Origin: a virus
Strand: one strand, 5' to 3'
DNA: 64,000 nt
Virus record (IMG/VR): IMGVR_UViG_3300013093_000019
Location: 62,001-126,000 of that record
Under the pieces are notes generated by a model. It searched no databases, was not told the DNA's origin, and was given only the letters and a program-made list of their open reading frames with translations. A program made the translations under genes and the position numbers. Position 1 is the first letter of the stretch. Each line of letters opens with the position of its first letter. This document shows positions 20,259-27,375 of the stretch, one piece after another.

Positions 20259-20581
20259 TATGCTGTAGCTATATAACTAATAGTTGATGTAACAACATTA
20301 CCTGCGCTTGCTTGAGCGTAGATAGAATCGTTATCTTCTAAGATTAATCTTTCTGTATCAAATACAAAAGTTTCTGCCGGCGGTAGTGAAACAGCCTTAA
20401 GAACTTGAGTCTGAATGCTGGCATTACTGCTAGTTGTGTATGGAACTATGTACAGATCAAATGTTGCTGATGTACCTGTAGTTACGTTACAAAAAAACAT
20501 AGAAGTAATGGCATTTTGACCACTAGATAAAAATATCTTTGTAGTAGTTGTTGATGCTAATTGTGCATTTGTAATTGCCAT
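20258..20581 (-). CDS. small virion protein, 107 aa
   Basis: A short beta-rich protein beginning MAITNAQLASTTTTKIF. It has a middle segment (ATFDLYIVPYTTS) and a C-terminal block PPAETFVFDTERLILEDNDS that recurs in marine T4-like small structural proteins. It resembles the 128-residue protein at 9131-9517. The start follows AAGGAATTTAT. It lies nine bases after the upstream 370-residue gene and overlaps the downstream one by one base, so the three form one translation unit. Fold or function is not established; an immunoglobulin-like decoration or adaptor domain is possible. Confidence 0.7.
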   Translation of the reverse strand: MAITNAQLASTTTTKIFLSSGQNAITSMFFCNVTTGTSATFDLYIVPYTTSSNASIQTQVLKAVSLPPAETFVFDTERLILEDNDSIYAQASAGNVVTSTISYIATA

Positions 20582-20590
20582 ATAAATTCC

Positions 20591-21703
20591 TTATCCAAAT
20601 ATAATACTAAACACTAGGGCTTTTTTACGACTAACGAATTCATCTGATGTAGTTACACCTAAACTATCTGTTGTCTGGAAGTACATACCTGTACCACCAC
20701 CACCTGCTGTACTAGCATATAAGTTTGTTTGTCCAATTGGTGGGCTAGTTGGAGTCACCAATGAGTTAAAAACTAACGGGGCTTCTAATATAATACGACC
20801 AGAACCGTTAGTTACTAATTTTAAATCTGTATTTGTTCCAGTCGGTTGTATTTGATTTCCAATGAACTGGATTCCTGAGAACTGAGCAATAGCCGCTGTT
20901 AGGCGCATTACTACTGTTCCGGTTGTAATATTTACTCGCTGAGTAGGGTCGCCATCTAAAACTGCAATTACTTCGCTAGTCACACCATCTAGGTAATTGT
21001 CTATTATTTTTAGGTACGAATGGCCGTCAACTAAACTTTGTGCTGTATTAATACCAGATGCTAATGTATTGTCTACATAGGCTTTATTTGGAATGTCGTC
21101 TTTATCTGTAACACGACTTTCATAGTTAATTGTTCCAGATACGCTAATAACTGATGTAGGGTTATCTGAACCTAAGATATTTAAACGGGCTCCAAGACCT
21201 TGTCCAGACCCTGCTGTACTTGCAGAGGCTTCATCAATACGGATAGCATTAACTTTGATTGCAGAATATTTTGCACCACTACCTGTTGGACCTTCACGGA
21301 ATTCCCAAACACCGCGCACACTTGATAGTACGCCAGTTCCTGCCCATTGAGCATTGTCGTTCCACTCTAAAAATGCGCCAATGCTAGGAGTATCTGCACC
21401 AGCACGGCCTCTAGAAATCATAATACCGCTAGTGCCGTTAGTTACACCACCGGGTGTTGTATTATTTGGTTCACCGCTGTTTAAGATAAGAGTATTATCT
21501 TTAATAGTGGCATTGATACTTTCAATTTGTGTAGTAGTGCCTCTAACATCTAAGTTACCTGTAATTACTACAGTACCTGTGTTAACACCATTTCCACCGA
21601 CGTCAAGCGTGATATTACCACCACCACTAGCGCCATTCGTAGTAGTAGATGCGTTGGTTATTATGTGATAATCGCCTTGTACTCTTAAAACGTCTACAGT
21701 CAT
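20591..21703 (-). CDS. virion structural protein, 370 aa
   Basis: The N-terminal third has the beta-strand style of phage fibre shafts (GNLDVRGTTTQIESINATIK followed by DNTLILNSGE), a motif frequent in T4-like marine structural genes. The middle (IGAFLEWNDNAQWAG, GVWEFREGP) and a patch with DIPNKAYVDNTLASG, common in fibre proteins, follow. The C-terminus is SRKKALVFSIIFG. A late promoter lies directly upstream and AAAGGA precedes the ATG. It heads a three-gene unit with the 107- and 246-residue genes. It is likely a tail or head fibre component; there is no catalytic motif. Confidence 0.75.
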   Translation of the reverse strand: MTVDVLRVQGDYHIITNASTTTNGASGGGNITLDVGGNGVNTGTVVITGNLDVRGTTTQIESINATIKDNTLILNSGEPNNTTPGGVTNGTSGIMISRGRAGADTPSIGAFLEWNDNAQWAGTGVLSSVRGVWEFREGPTGSGAKYSAIKVNAIRIDEASASTAGSGQGLGARLNILGSDNPTSVISVSGTINYESRVTDKDDIPNKAYVDNTLASGINTAQSLVDGHSYLKIIDNYLDGVTSEVIAVLDGDPTQRVNITTGTVVMRLTAAIAQFSGIQFIGNQIQPTGTNTDLKLVTNGSGRIILEAPLVFNSLVTPTSPPIGQTNLYASTAGGGGTGMYFQTTDSLGVTTSDEFVSRKKALVFSIIFG

Positions 21704-21721
21704 TGATCTGATCCTTTACTC

Positions 21722-21729
21722 TATTTATT
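21722..21729 (-). promoter_or_regulatory. late promoter AATAAATA
   Basis: The minus strand reads AATAAATA 19 bases before the ATG at 21703. It sits exactly in the short gap between two structural genes, giving a predicted leader of about 13 bases with AAAGGA. Confidence 0.7.
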
Positions 21730-21730
21730 C

Positions 21731-22264
21731 TTAGTAGACAGTTAAAGAAACTGAATCTAAATATATACCGGTACGATGCGGAGTATACGGGTGTGCTTGA
21801 AACTTTACAATCACCCCAAAACTAGGATCTTGTAGCATTTCTGGGGTTAGCGTTGCTCCCCATAAATCTGTTGTACCGCCATATGTAGTATTGTTAAGTA
21901 TTTCTAAATTACCATAATAATCAGTTTGGTATTTAAAATTGTTTATGCCAATAGCTTGCCCTTGATACGTTAGCTGTATCTGTTCATCTACAACTCTACC
22001 ACCTCGTTGGGCTTTAATGTTTACTTCAATTCCTGAAATTACAGGAGGTAACTGAGTTACTTGAAATCCAATACATGCTAATGCTTGTGTTCGTGTGCGT
22101 TGATCGCCAACGGCAGGATTTGATAAGTGCGATAATTCTGATATAGTGATATATCGTCTATTTCCAATAGATTCGTCATTAGCTGACGGTACGCTATTCC
22201 ACCCGATTTCACCTTCAACGGGCTGAAGTCCTACGACTTGACTTGGAAAATATGTATATGGCAT
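21731..22264 (-). CDS. conserved virion protein, 177 aa
   Basis: A beta-rich protein beginning MPYTYFPSQVVGLQPVEG. The body carries the string IKAQRGGRVVDEQIQLTYQG, then NTTYGGTTDLWGATLTPEML, and ends with FGVIVKFQAHPYTPHRTG and a strand LDSVSLTVY. I recognise this RGGRxxDxxxQL ... YGGxxDLWG ... FGVxxxxxxHP pattern from small structural proteins of marine T4-like phages; the function there is also unassigned. The start lies one base past the stop of the upstream 89-residue gene and has only a weak ribosome site inside that gene, pointing to coupled translation. Confidence 0.7.
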   Translation of the reverse strand: MPYTYFPSQVVGLQPVEGEIGWNSVPSANDESIGNRRYITISELSHLSNPAVGDQRTRTQALACIGFQVTQLPPVISGIEVNIKAQRGGRVVDEQIQLTYQGQAIGINNFKYQTDYYGNLEILNNTTYGGTTDLWGATLTPEMLQDPSFGVIVKFQAHPYTPHRTGIYLDSVSLTVY

Positions 22265-22265
22265 C

Positions 22266-22535
22266 TTATCTACTTAATACTGACATTAAATGAATTTTGT
22301 GTACTTGTTTTAATTCTTCGTTAATCCTATCTGCTTGATGTTTACATCTGTCAATAGAATATTTTGAATGTGTTCTTCTTGCTTCAACTTCTAACTTGCT
22401 TAACTCTGATACCATTTCGCCAATACGATTAATAAAGCGTCTAGTATCATGGTTAAACATTGGCATCATGTTGCCAAGTTTACGTAGCTCTGATTCTACA
22501 CTAGGCCAATCTAAACTTTGTTTAATTGTTAACAT
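22266..22535 (-). CDS. small helical protein, 89 aa, unknown
   Basis: I do not recognise a family. It is predominantly alpha-helical with a likely coiled coil (INRIGEMVSELSKLEVEARR, then CKHQADRINEELKQVHKIHL), so oligomerisation or a chaperone-like role is possible. It has no membrane segment or signal peptide. It lies between two structural genes on the same strand and abuts the next by one base. No good Shine-Dalgarno sequence precedes its ATG: the only purine-rich run (AAGGGGG) is locked in a nine-base-pair hairpin immediately upstream, so translation may depend on that structure. Confidence 0.65.
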   Translation of the reverse strand: MLTIKQSLDWPSVESELRKLGNMMPMFNHDTRRFINRIGEMVSELSKLEVEARRTHSKYSIDRCKHQADRINEELKQVHKIHLMSVLSR

Positions 22536-22540
22536 AGAAG

Positions 22541-22562
22541 TAAGGGGGACGAATCCCCCTTA
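22541..22562 (-). terminator. perfect hairpin with TTCG loop between structural genes
   Basis: Nine-base-pair stem TAAGGGGGA/TCCCCCTTA with a four-base loop that reads TTCG on the minus strand. It lies between the stop of the 331-residue gene and the ATG of the 89-residue gene. The T-run follows the stem on the plus strand, not on the minus strand. On the minus strand it may therefore act as an mRNA-end or processing and translation-control hairpin rather than a full terminator. Confidence 0.5.
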
Positions 22563-22573
22563 TTTTTTACAAA

Positions 22574-23569
22574 TTAAATTGTATGTGCAATAGATACGAT
22601 TGTACCAGTAGCAGCACCTACAGTCCAGCCTGTACGGCCAGTTGTTTGTCCTGCACCGTCAGTAACTAATGTAACTAACGCTGTACTTGTATTTGTTCTT
22701 GGACGTAAAACTACTTTACGACCTGACAATTTGCCAACATAATATGTAGCGCCACCGAAGTCAGTTGCAATAATAGTCATCTGACCTGCTGCTAGTGTAT
22801 CAGTTGATACAAGTTTGCATTGGCCTAGACCTTGTGCTGTTTTTACAAGATAACGACGGCTAGCTTCTTGCTTGATAATATCAAATGTAACTGCACTTGA
22901 GCCGGTGCTTAGATATGCAAGACCTTTAATAGCAGGGCCATGAGTTTCTATTGTCTGCATCCATGCTGTTGGAGCTCCAGGTCCTGTACCGATAACACCA
23001 GAGTTGTTGAAACTTAGTGCAGGAATTGTGCTATAACCACGTCCAGCATTTGTTACGTTGATTTGTTTAACACGGAATTTAACCTGTGTTTGGTTATTAC
23101 CGTCACCGTTGCCTGCTCCTTGTCCAACAATTTGATATGTTGTAGCTACTGTAGGAATAGTTGTAAAGCTACCACGATTTGAACCAGTTGAGTTAAAATC
23201 AATAGTTTGAACTTCGCCTTGGCCTGAACCAACTGTTGCGATGTGAACTACAACTCCGCCACCTAAACTTGTTAGTGTAGCATTAGTACCTGTTTGATAG
23301 TTATGACCTGCTGTACCGTTTGTAACAGTAACACTTTCAACTTCCCAAACTACTTGAGCTGTTGCTTGAATGCCTGTTGGTAGATCAGGTGCTGGAATTA
23401 CTAGTGCTGGAGTTACTGTAGCTGTGCTGTTAACAAGGAAGCTACCTAGTTGCACTGGATTTGTAATATTGGCGATACCTTCACCACCAATACCGCTTTG
23501 GCTGTTAACTAAACCAAAACTTTCATTATTTAAATTACCAAAATATTTGGCTTTAATAGGACGTCCCAT
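22574..23569 (-). CDS. virion structural protein, 331 aa
   Basis: It begins MGRPIKAKYFGNLN, an opening I associate with a structural protein of marine T4-like phages that starts MGRPxxxxYFG. It is rich in Gly/Thr/Val strands. Two repeats of the type TVTNGTAGHNYQTGT and NVTNAGRGYSTIPALSF are the same x-x-x-Gly-x-Gly-Tyr-x-x-x-Pro pattern seen several times in the giant gene at the right end of the window. The C-terminal part (RRYLVKTAQGLGQCKL, RKVVLRPRTN) is a separate small domain. AAGGAGAAACG before the ATG is a strong ribosome site. It heads the minus-strand structural block, diverging from the endolysin gene. The virion position is unknown; a capsid-surface or fibre role is plausible. Confidence 0.75.
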   Translation of the reverse strand: MGRPIKAKYFGNLNNESFGLVNSQSGIGGEGIANITNPVQLGSFLVNSTATVTPALVIPAPDLPTGIQATAQVVWEVESVTVTNGTAGHNYQTGTNATLTSLGGGVVVHIATVGSGQGEVQTIDFNSTGSNRGSFTTIPTVATTYQIVGQGAGNGDGNNQTQVKFRVKQINVTNAGRGYSTIPALSFNNSGVIGTGPGAPTAWMQTIETHGPAIKGLAYLSTGSSAVTFDIIKQEASRRYLVKTAQGLGQCKLVSTDTLAAGQMTIIATDFGGATYYVGKLSGRKVVLRPRTNTSTALVTLVTDGAGQTTGRTGWTVGAATGTIVSIAHTI

Positions 23570-23659
23570 TTCGTTTCTCCTTAAAAGAATATAACGGCGT
23601 TCTAGGCCGTACGCGGTTGGATTTCCGCATAAAATTCACCCCATGTGAATCATACATTA

Positions 23660-23666
23660 TATTTAG
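23660..23666 (-). promoter_or_regulatory. candidate late promoter CTAAATA
   Basis: The minus strand reads CTAAATA about 90 bases before the 331-codon gene, a variant of the late motif. The leader contains two short hairpins (ACGGC/GCCGT at 23594-23610 and GCGG/CCGC at 23613-23628). Confidence 0.4.
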
Positions 23667-23681
23667 TGTAACAAAGGTATC

Positions 23682-23689
23682 TATAAATA
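23682..23689 (+). promoter_or_regulatory. late promoter TATAAATA (exact)
   Basis: Exact T4 late -10 consensus 25 bases before the endolysin ATG. It is followed by a very strong ribosome site, AAAGGAGG, at 23700-23707. Confidence 0.8.
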
Positions 23690-23714
23690 AACATACATTA
23701 AAAGGAGGCACATA

Positions 23715-24353
23715 ATGCCGTTTGCATTTAATTTTACACAAGACAAGTTACAAGAATGTCTTGCTAAAAACAGAGAAATTGATCAATGGTTTCCAGTTGT
23801 GTACGCACAATTAGAACACTTTGAGATTAACACCGTACAACGTGCCGCTGCTTTTTTAGCTCAATGTTCTCATGAGAGTATGGACTTTACCGTTACTCAT
23901 GAAAACTTAAATTATCAAGCACAAGGATTAATGCGTGTATTTCCGCATTATTTCCCTGATGAAGCTACAGCTAGCCAGTATGCACATAATCCAGAAGCTA
24001 TTGCTAATCGCATCTACGGTAATCGCATGGGCAACCGTGATGAAGCGTCAGGCGATGGATATCGTTTCCGTGGTCGCGGTATCGTTCAACTAACAGGACA
24101 TGATAATTATCTAGCATGTTCTAAAGCTGTATTTGGTGACGGACGTCTTTTAGATAGTCCTGATTGGCTAGAAAGCAAAGAAGGGTGTGTTGTAGGTGCT
24201 TGTTGGTTCTGGAACGCTCATGGCTTAAATGCTTGGGCTGACGCTGATGATATTAAAGAAATCACACATCGTATCAATGGTGGTTACATTGGCTTAGAAG
24301 AGCGTACACAAAAGTACAATGCGTTCTGTGATATTTTAGCAGACAACAGTTAA
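23715..24353 (+). CDS. endolysin, GH19 chitinase/lysozyme family
   Basis: A 212-residue single-domain muramidase- or chitinase-like enzyme expected to cut the peptidoglycan sugar backbone at lysis. AFLAQCSHESMDF (Glu54) and HENLNY (Glu63) match the acid/base glutamate region of phage GH19 endolysins. YRFRGRGIVQLTGHDNY and the ending ITHRINGGYIGLEERTQKY are family hallmarks. There is no signal peptide or membrane segment, so a holin or other route is needed; none is visible here. It is the only plus-strand gene between two minus-strand blocks, with its own exact late promoter, a strong AAAGGAGG and a terminator, so it is a self-contained late lysis unit. Confidence in family is high; the precise bond cut is not certain. 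Confidence 0.92.
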   Translation: MPFAFNFTQDKLQECLAKNREIDQWFPVVYAQLEHFEINTVQRAAAFLAQCSHESMDFTVTHENLNYQAQGLMRVFPHYFPDEATASQYAHNPEAIANRIYGNRMGNRDEASGDGYRFRGRGIVQLTGHDNYLACSKAVFGDGRLLDSPDWLESKEGCVVGACWFWNAHGLNAWADADDIKEITHRINGGYIGLEERTQKYNAFCDILADNS

Positions 24354-24374
24354 TCGTAATTTTTTAAGTCAACA

Positions 24375-24399
24375 AAAAACCCGCATAAAGCGGGTTTTT
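24375..24399. terminator. bidirectional intrinsic terminator
   Basis: Ten-base-pair stem AAAAACCCGC/GCGGGTTTTT with loop ATAAA and T-rich tails on both strands. It lies between the convergent endolysin (plus) and capsid (minus) genes and can end both transcripts. Confidence 0.9.
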
Positions 24400-24421
24400 G
24401 TTTTTGTGATCCCTCTTAGGA

Positions 24422-25600
24422 TTACTTGAAGCTTACGTTAGCAGAAGTAATAGATACTTTGCCTAAGTAGTCAGCAGCGTTACCTAGAGATGAAGCAGTG
24501 TTTGTCAACTCAACATAGCCGTAGCGTGTTAAGAAGCCAACTACTGGTTCGAATGTTGTTGGATCTAGAACAACACCAGAGCTCATTAGAGGAATATATG
24601 GGCAGTAGAACGCAGCTGCGTCAGCTTCGCTAGCACCTTTATAACCAATAAGAACCTGATCGTTGTCACGACCTGTGTCAGGCATATAGCTGTTTACATA
24701 GATACGCATAGCGCCATTCAATGTACCAACAAACTTAGTGTTTGTAGGTGCTTCAAATGTACCTTCTGTTGTACGAGCAAATGCGCTTGTAGTAGCAGAT
24801 TGTAAAATTGTAAGAGCTAAGTTAGAAACAACTGCCCAGTTACCAGCACCACGACGTGTGCGTTGAGCAATTAAGTTTGCAACACGGTTGATTTGAATCG
24901 CTAAAGCAGCGTGTTCATCACCAACGAATGTAGCTGTACCAGAAACTAATGATTGGTCATAGTATTCTTCAACACCAGCCAATGCGCTTAGACTTGCTAA
25001 GATTTCTTGGTCGATTTCAGTTGTAATTTCTTGAGCCAATGCAGCCATGATTTCTGCTTCGATGTCAATACCTTGTTGGGCTTGTGCATCTTGAGCAGCT
25101 TCAAATGTCCAGCGAGCTGATAGCTTGCGTGACTTAGCTTCTACTGGAGCTTTCAAGATTTGAATGCTCATCTTACGGCCTGGTGTACCTTCTAAGGCAG
25201 CTGTTGAATTAGCAGCTGGAGTAGAATCTACATCGTTACCAGAATAAGCAGCAGCGATCTTGAATGGGCTTAGTGCTTCTTCACCAGCTACTACGTTGTT
25301 ACCTTGATCAGCGTAACGAACACGTAATGTATGGATCTGAGCCACTGGACCAGTCATAGGTTGAACGCCAATAATTTCATTAGCGATAACTGTTGGCATA
25401 ACACGACGGATTACTGGAAGAATCACGCGGTTTAATGTTGCGATGTTACCCGCAGAAGTTGCACCTGAAGTTGCACTTTCAGCCAAGTACTTACGTGTAT
25501 TTTCTAAGCATACGCTCATCGAAGCACGACGGTTACCTTGTAGGCCTTCAAGTAGAGCTTCTTTGGTATCTGACCATCTTTCGTTCAGAAGTTGTGACAT
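24422..25600 (-). CDS. 23: major capsid protein gp23
   Basis: The main shell protein of the head. IIGVQPMTGPVAQIHTLRVR is the near-invariant gp23 signature (T4 has GVQPMTGP..QIF..R). FVGTLNGAMRIYVNSYMPD and YIPLMSSGVVLDPTTFEPVV are other conserved blocks. At 392 residues it is clearly shorter than T4 gp23 (521), in line with reduced insertion domains in marine relatives (inference). A gp21 cleavage site of the (I/L)-x-E type may be LAE at 39-41, just before SATSGATSAG. A variant late motif lies 28 bases upstream and AAGGAGATATAT is a strong ribosome site, as expected for the most abundant protein. Next to it are gp22 and gp21, as in T4. Confidence 0.95.
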   Translation of the reverse strand: MSQLLNERWSDTKEALLEGLQGNRRASMSVCLENTRKYLAESATSGATSAGNIATLNRVILPVIRRVMPTVIANEIIGVQPMTGPVAQIHTLRVRYADQGNNVVAGEEALSPFKIAAAYSGNDVDSTPAANSTAALEGTPGRKMSIQILKAPVEAKSRKLSARWTFEAAQDAQAQQGIDIEAEIMAALAQEITTEIDQEILASLSALAGVEEYYDQSLVSGTATFVGDEHAALAIQINRVANLIAQRTRRGAGNWAVVSNLALTILQSATTSAFARTTEGTFEAPTNTKFVGTLNGAMRIYVNSYMPDTGRDNDQVLIGYKGASEADAAAFYCPYIPLMSSGVVLDPTTFEPVVGFLTRYGYVELTNTASSLGNAADYLGKVSITSANVSFK

Positions 25601-25626
25601 TTTAATATATCTCCTTGAATATTATA

Positions 25627-26721
25627 TTATTTAGATAGACCCGCTAACTTGCGGATGTCTAAAATATTGTCTAAGCCTACCTCAGACTTGCGTACTTCGC
25701 GATCACCAGTTACTTCGGTACCTTCTGTAATAACAGCTTTTACCGTTGCTTTCTTAGTTGCGCCTTCCATGACTGCGGGTAGGTATTTGTCAAATGCTAT
25801 GTTTAATTTACTTGTCTGTACAGACTCTAGTAAACTACCCATAACCTCTTTTTTATCAGCACTTAAAGGTGCCAACAATTCGCCCATTACTTTAGCACGT
25901 TCCATTAGATCTTTCTGAACACGTAATTCACGTTCTTTAGATTCTGCTAGTTTTTGTGTTTGAGCTAGAGCAGCTTGTGCCTCAGCAATTTCTTTTTCTT
26001 TCTTATCTACAATCTTCAACAGACGAGCTGTATCTGATTTTTCGTTTAGGAATGAACCTTGAAACTCTTGAGCGAACGCTTCAAAAATTCTGCGACCAAA
26101 ACTATTTGTACGAGCTGAATCAATGTCTTCACGTAACTGTTTGATTTCAGTACGTAGACCTTTTTCAACTGTTTCTTGTACAGTTTTAGCTGCTTTATTA
26201 ATGAATTGTTGTTTTACTTCAGCAAATTTTGCTTTAGCACCCGCAACTAACTTAACTTTCGTTTCAGCTAGATCACGTTTGTCTTCTGCAAAGTCTGCAA
26301 TTTCTCTTGCCAATGCGTGTACTACGAATTGTTCAAGTTTTTGGAAATTCTCAGAAACTTTCTTGCGATCATTTTGGAATTCCACCATCTCTTTGGCTAG
26401 TTGATGAGACATAAATGCTTCCATGACTTTAGCGTCACTTCCCATTTTTTCAGCGTACTTAGCTGTTGCTTCTGCTAATGCACGTTTATCCTCAGCCAAC
26501 TCTGCCATTTCAGCGGCAAGTCTGTCGTTTAACATCTTGTCAAGTGACTCGATCATAACACCTTTATCGTGTTCATATTTCTGAGCAAACTCTTCACGAA
26601 GTTCTGCTGTGACTTGGTCGCGATTCTCTTGAATTTTTTGACTGAAGGCAGATTCAATTTCAGACTTAACTTGCTCTGACATTACACCACTTTCTACCAA
26701 TTGTTTGAATGCGTCCAACAT
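25627..26721 (-). CDS. 22: prohead core scaffold protein gp22
   Basis: A 364-residue, almost wholly alpha-helical, highly charged protein with long coiled-coil runs (for example LAAEMAELAEDKRALAEATA and a second copy DFAEDKRDLAETKVKLVAGA). It lies between the prohead protease and the capsid gene, as gp22 does in T4. The C-terminal LDNILDIRKLAGL is a typical capsid-binding type ending for this protein (family knowledge). Scaffold proteins form the core on which gp23 assembles and are then degraded by gp21. The AEDKRxLAE motif occurs twice with a related VEFQNDRKKV copy between, suggesting internal duplication. AAGGAGAACAGG precedes the ATG. It is longer than T4 gp22 (about 269 residues). Confidence 0.85.
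   Translation of the reverse strand: MLDAFKQLVESGVMSEQVKSEIESAFSQKIQENRDQVTAELREEFAQKYEHDKGVMIESLDKMLNDRLAAEMAELAEDKRALAEATAKYAEKMGSDAKVMEAFMSHQLAKEMVEFQNDRKKVSENFQKLEQFVVHALAREIADFAEDKRDLAETKVKLVAGAKAKFAEVKQQFINKAAKTVQETVEKGLRTEIKQLREDIDSARTNSFGRRIFEAFAQEFQGSFLNEKSDTARLLKIVDKKEKEIAEAQAALAQTQKLAESKERELRVQKDLMERAKVMGELLAPLSADKKEVMGSLLESVQTSKLNIAFDKYLPAVMEGATKKATVKAVITEGTEVTGDREVRKSEVGLDNILDIRKLAGLSK
25628..25634 (-). promoter_or_regulatory. candidate late promoter CTAAATA for gp23
   Basis: CTAAATA on the minus strand overlaps the gp22 stop codon and lies 28 bases before the capsid ATG. It is one step from NATAAATA. A separate late start for gene 23 is usual in T4. Confidence 0.45.
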
Positions 26722-26731
26722 CCTGTTCTCC

Positions 26732-27358
26732 TTATTTTAAACCCTTAATAACATTCATTAATGATTCACGAATGTATTTCTGGGCCTTTGGATCTTCTTT
26801 AACTTCCTGGGCAACACGCCATGCACCATAACCACCTTTGTTATTCATGAGATGCTCATAAATTGGAGTTGGATATGCGCCGGGTGCGCTTGGTTGAGCA
26901 ACTATATCGACTGTGATTATCTCAAAGTCGGCTACTTCGCCTGTAGACTCGTTAACGTTTCCGCTACCACGAGAGCTTACGCCAAGTTTTACACCTGCTT
27001 CAAGCATAGTACGAATTAAGTTACCCATCGGGGTAGGCAAGACTTTCATCTTGCCGTATCCGTTTGGACCGTCCATCCACATATCTGTAATCATGTGACT
27101 AACGCGGTCCAAATTTACTTTAAGGTCATCTGGATGATCTACTTCTCCTAGAACACTATAACCGTTTTGAATCTGGTCGTTTAGAGTCTTTACAGCATTG
27201 CCTATCTCGGAGACTGGATACACACGCTGGTTAGCGTTGCGTATGCCACCTTGGATGCAGATACCTTTTAGGTAAAGGTTTTTTCCGCCGTCCTTCTCAT
27301 CACTCTCCAATACGACACGAGCTTGGTCAAAACTTAAATGTTCACGTAGATATAGCAT
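26732..27358 (-). CDS. 21: prohead core protease gp21
   Basis: A serine protease of the T4 prohead type (herpesvirus-assemblin-like fold, family knowledge) that removes the core and trims capsid proteins before DNA packaging. Visible motifs: GICIQGGIRNANQRVYP near 32-48, LGEVDHP with the likely catalytic His75, GVSSRGSG with the likely catalytic Ser128 or Ser129, and FEIITVDIVAQPSAPGA near 145-161. Length (208) matches T4 gp21 (212). It lies 10 bases upstream of gp22 and 17 downstream of the gp67-like gene in the T4 order. The ribosome site is AGGA at a slightly long spacing. Whether autocleavage trims its C-terminus cannot be seen. Confidence 0.93.
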   Translation of the reverse strand: MLYLREHLSFDQARVVLESDEKDGGKNLYLKGICIQGGIRNANQRVYPVSEIGNAVKTLNDQIQNGYSVLGEVDHPDDLKVNLDRVSHMITDMWMDGPNGYGKMKVLPTPMGNLIRTMLEAGVKLGVSSRGSGNVNESTGEVADFEIITVDIVAQPSAPGAYPTPIYEHLMNNKGGYGAWRVAQEVKEDPKAQKYIRESLMNVIKGLK

Positions 27359-27375
27359 CTATCTTGAATTCCTAA

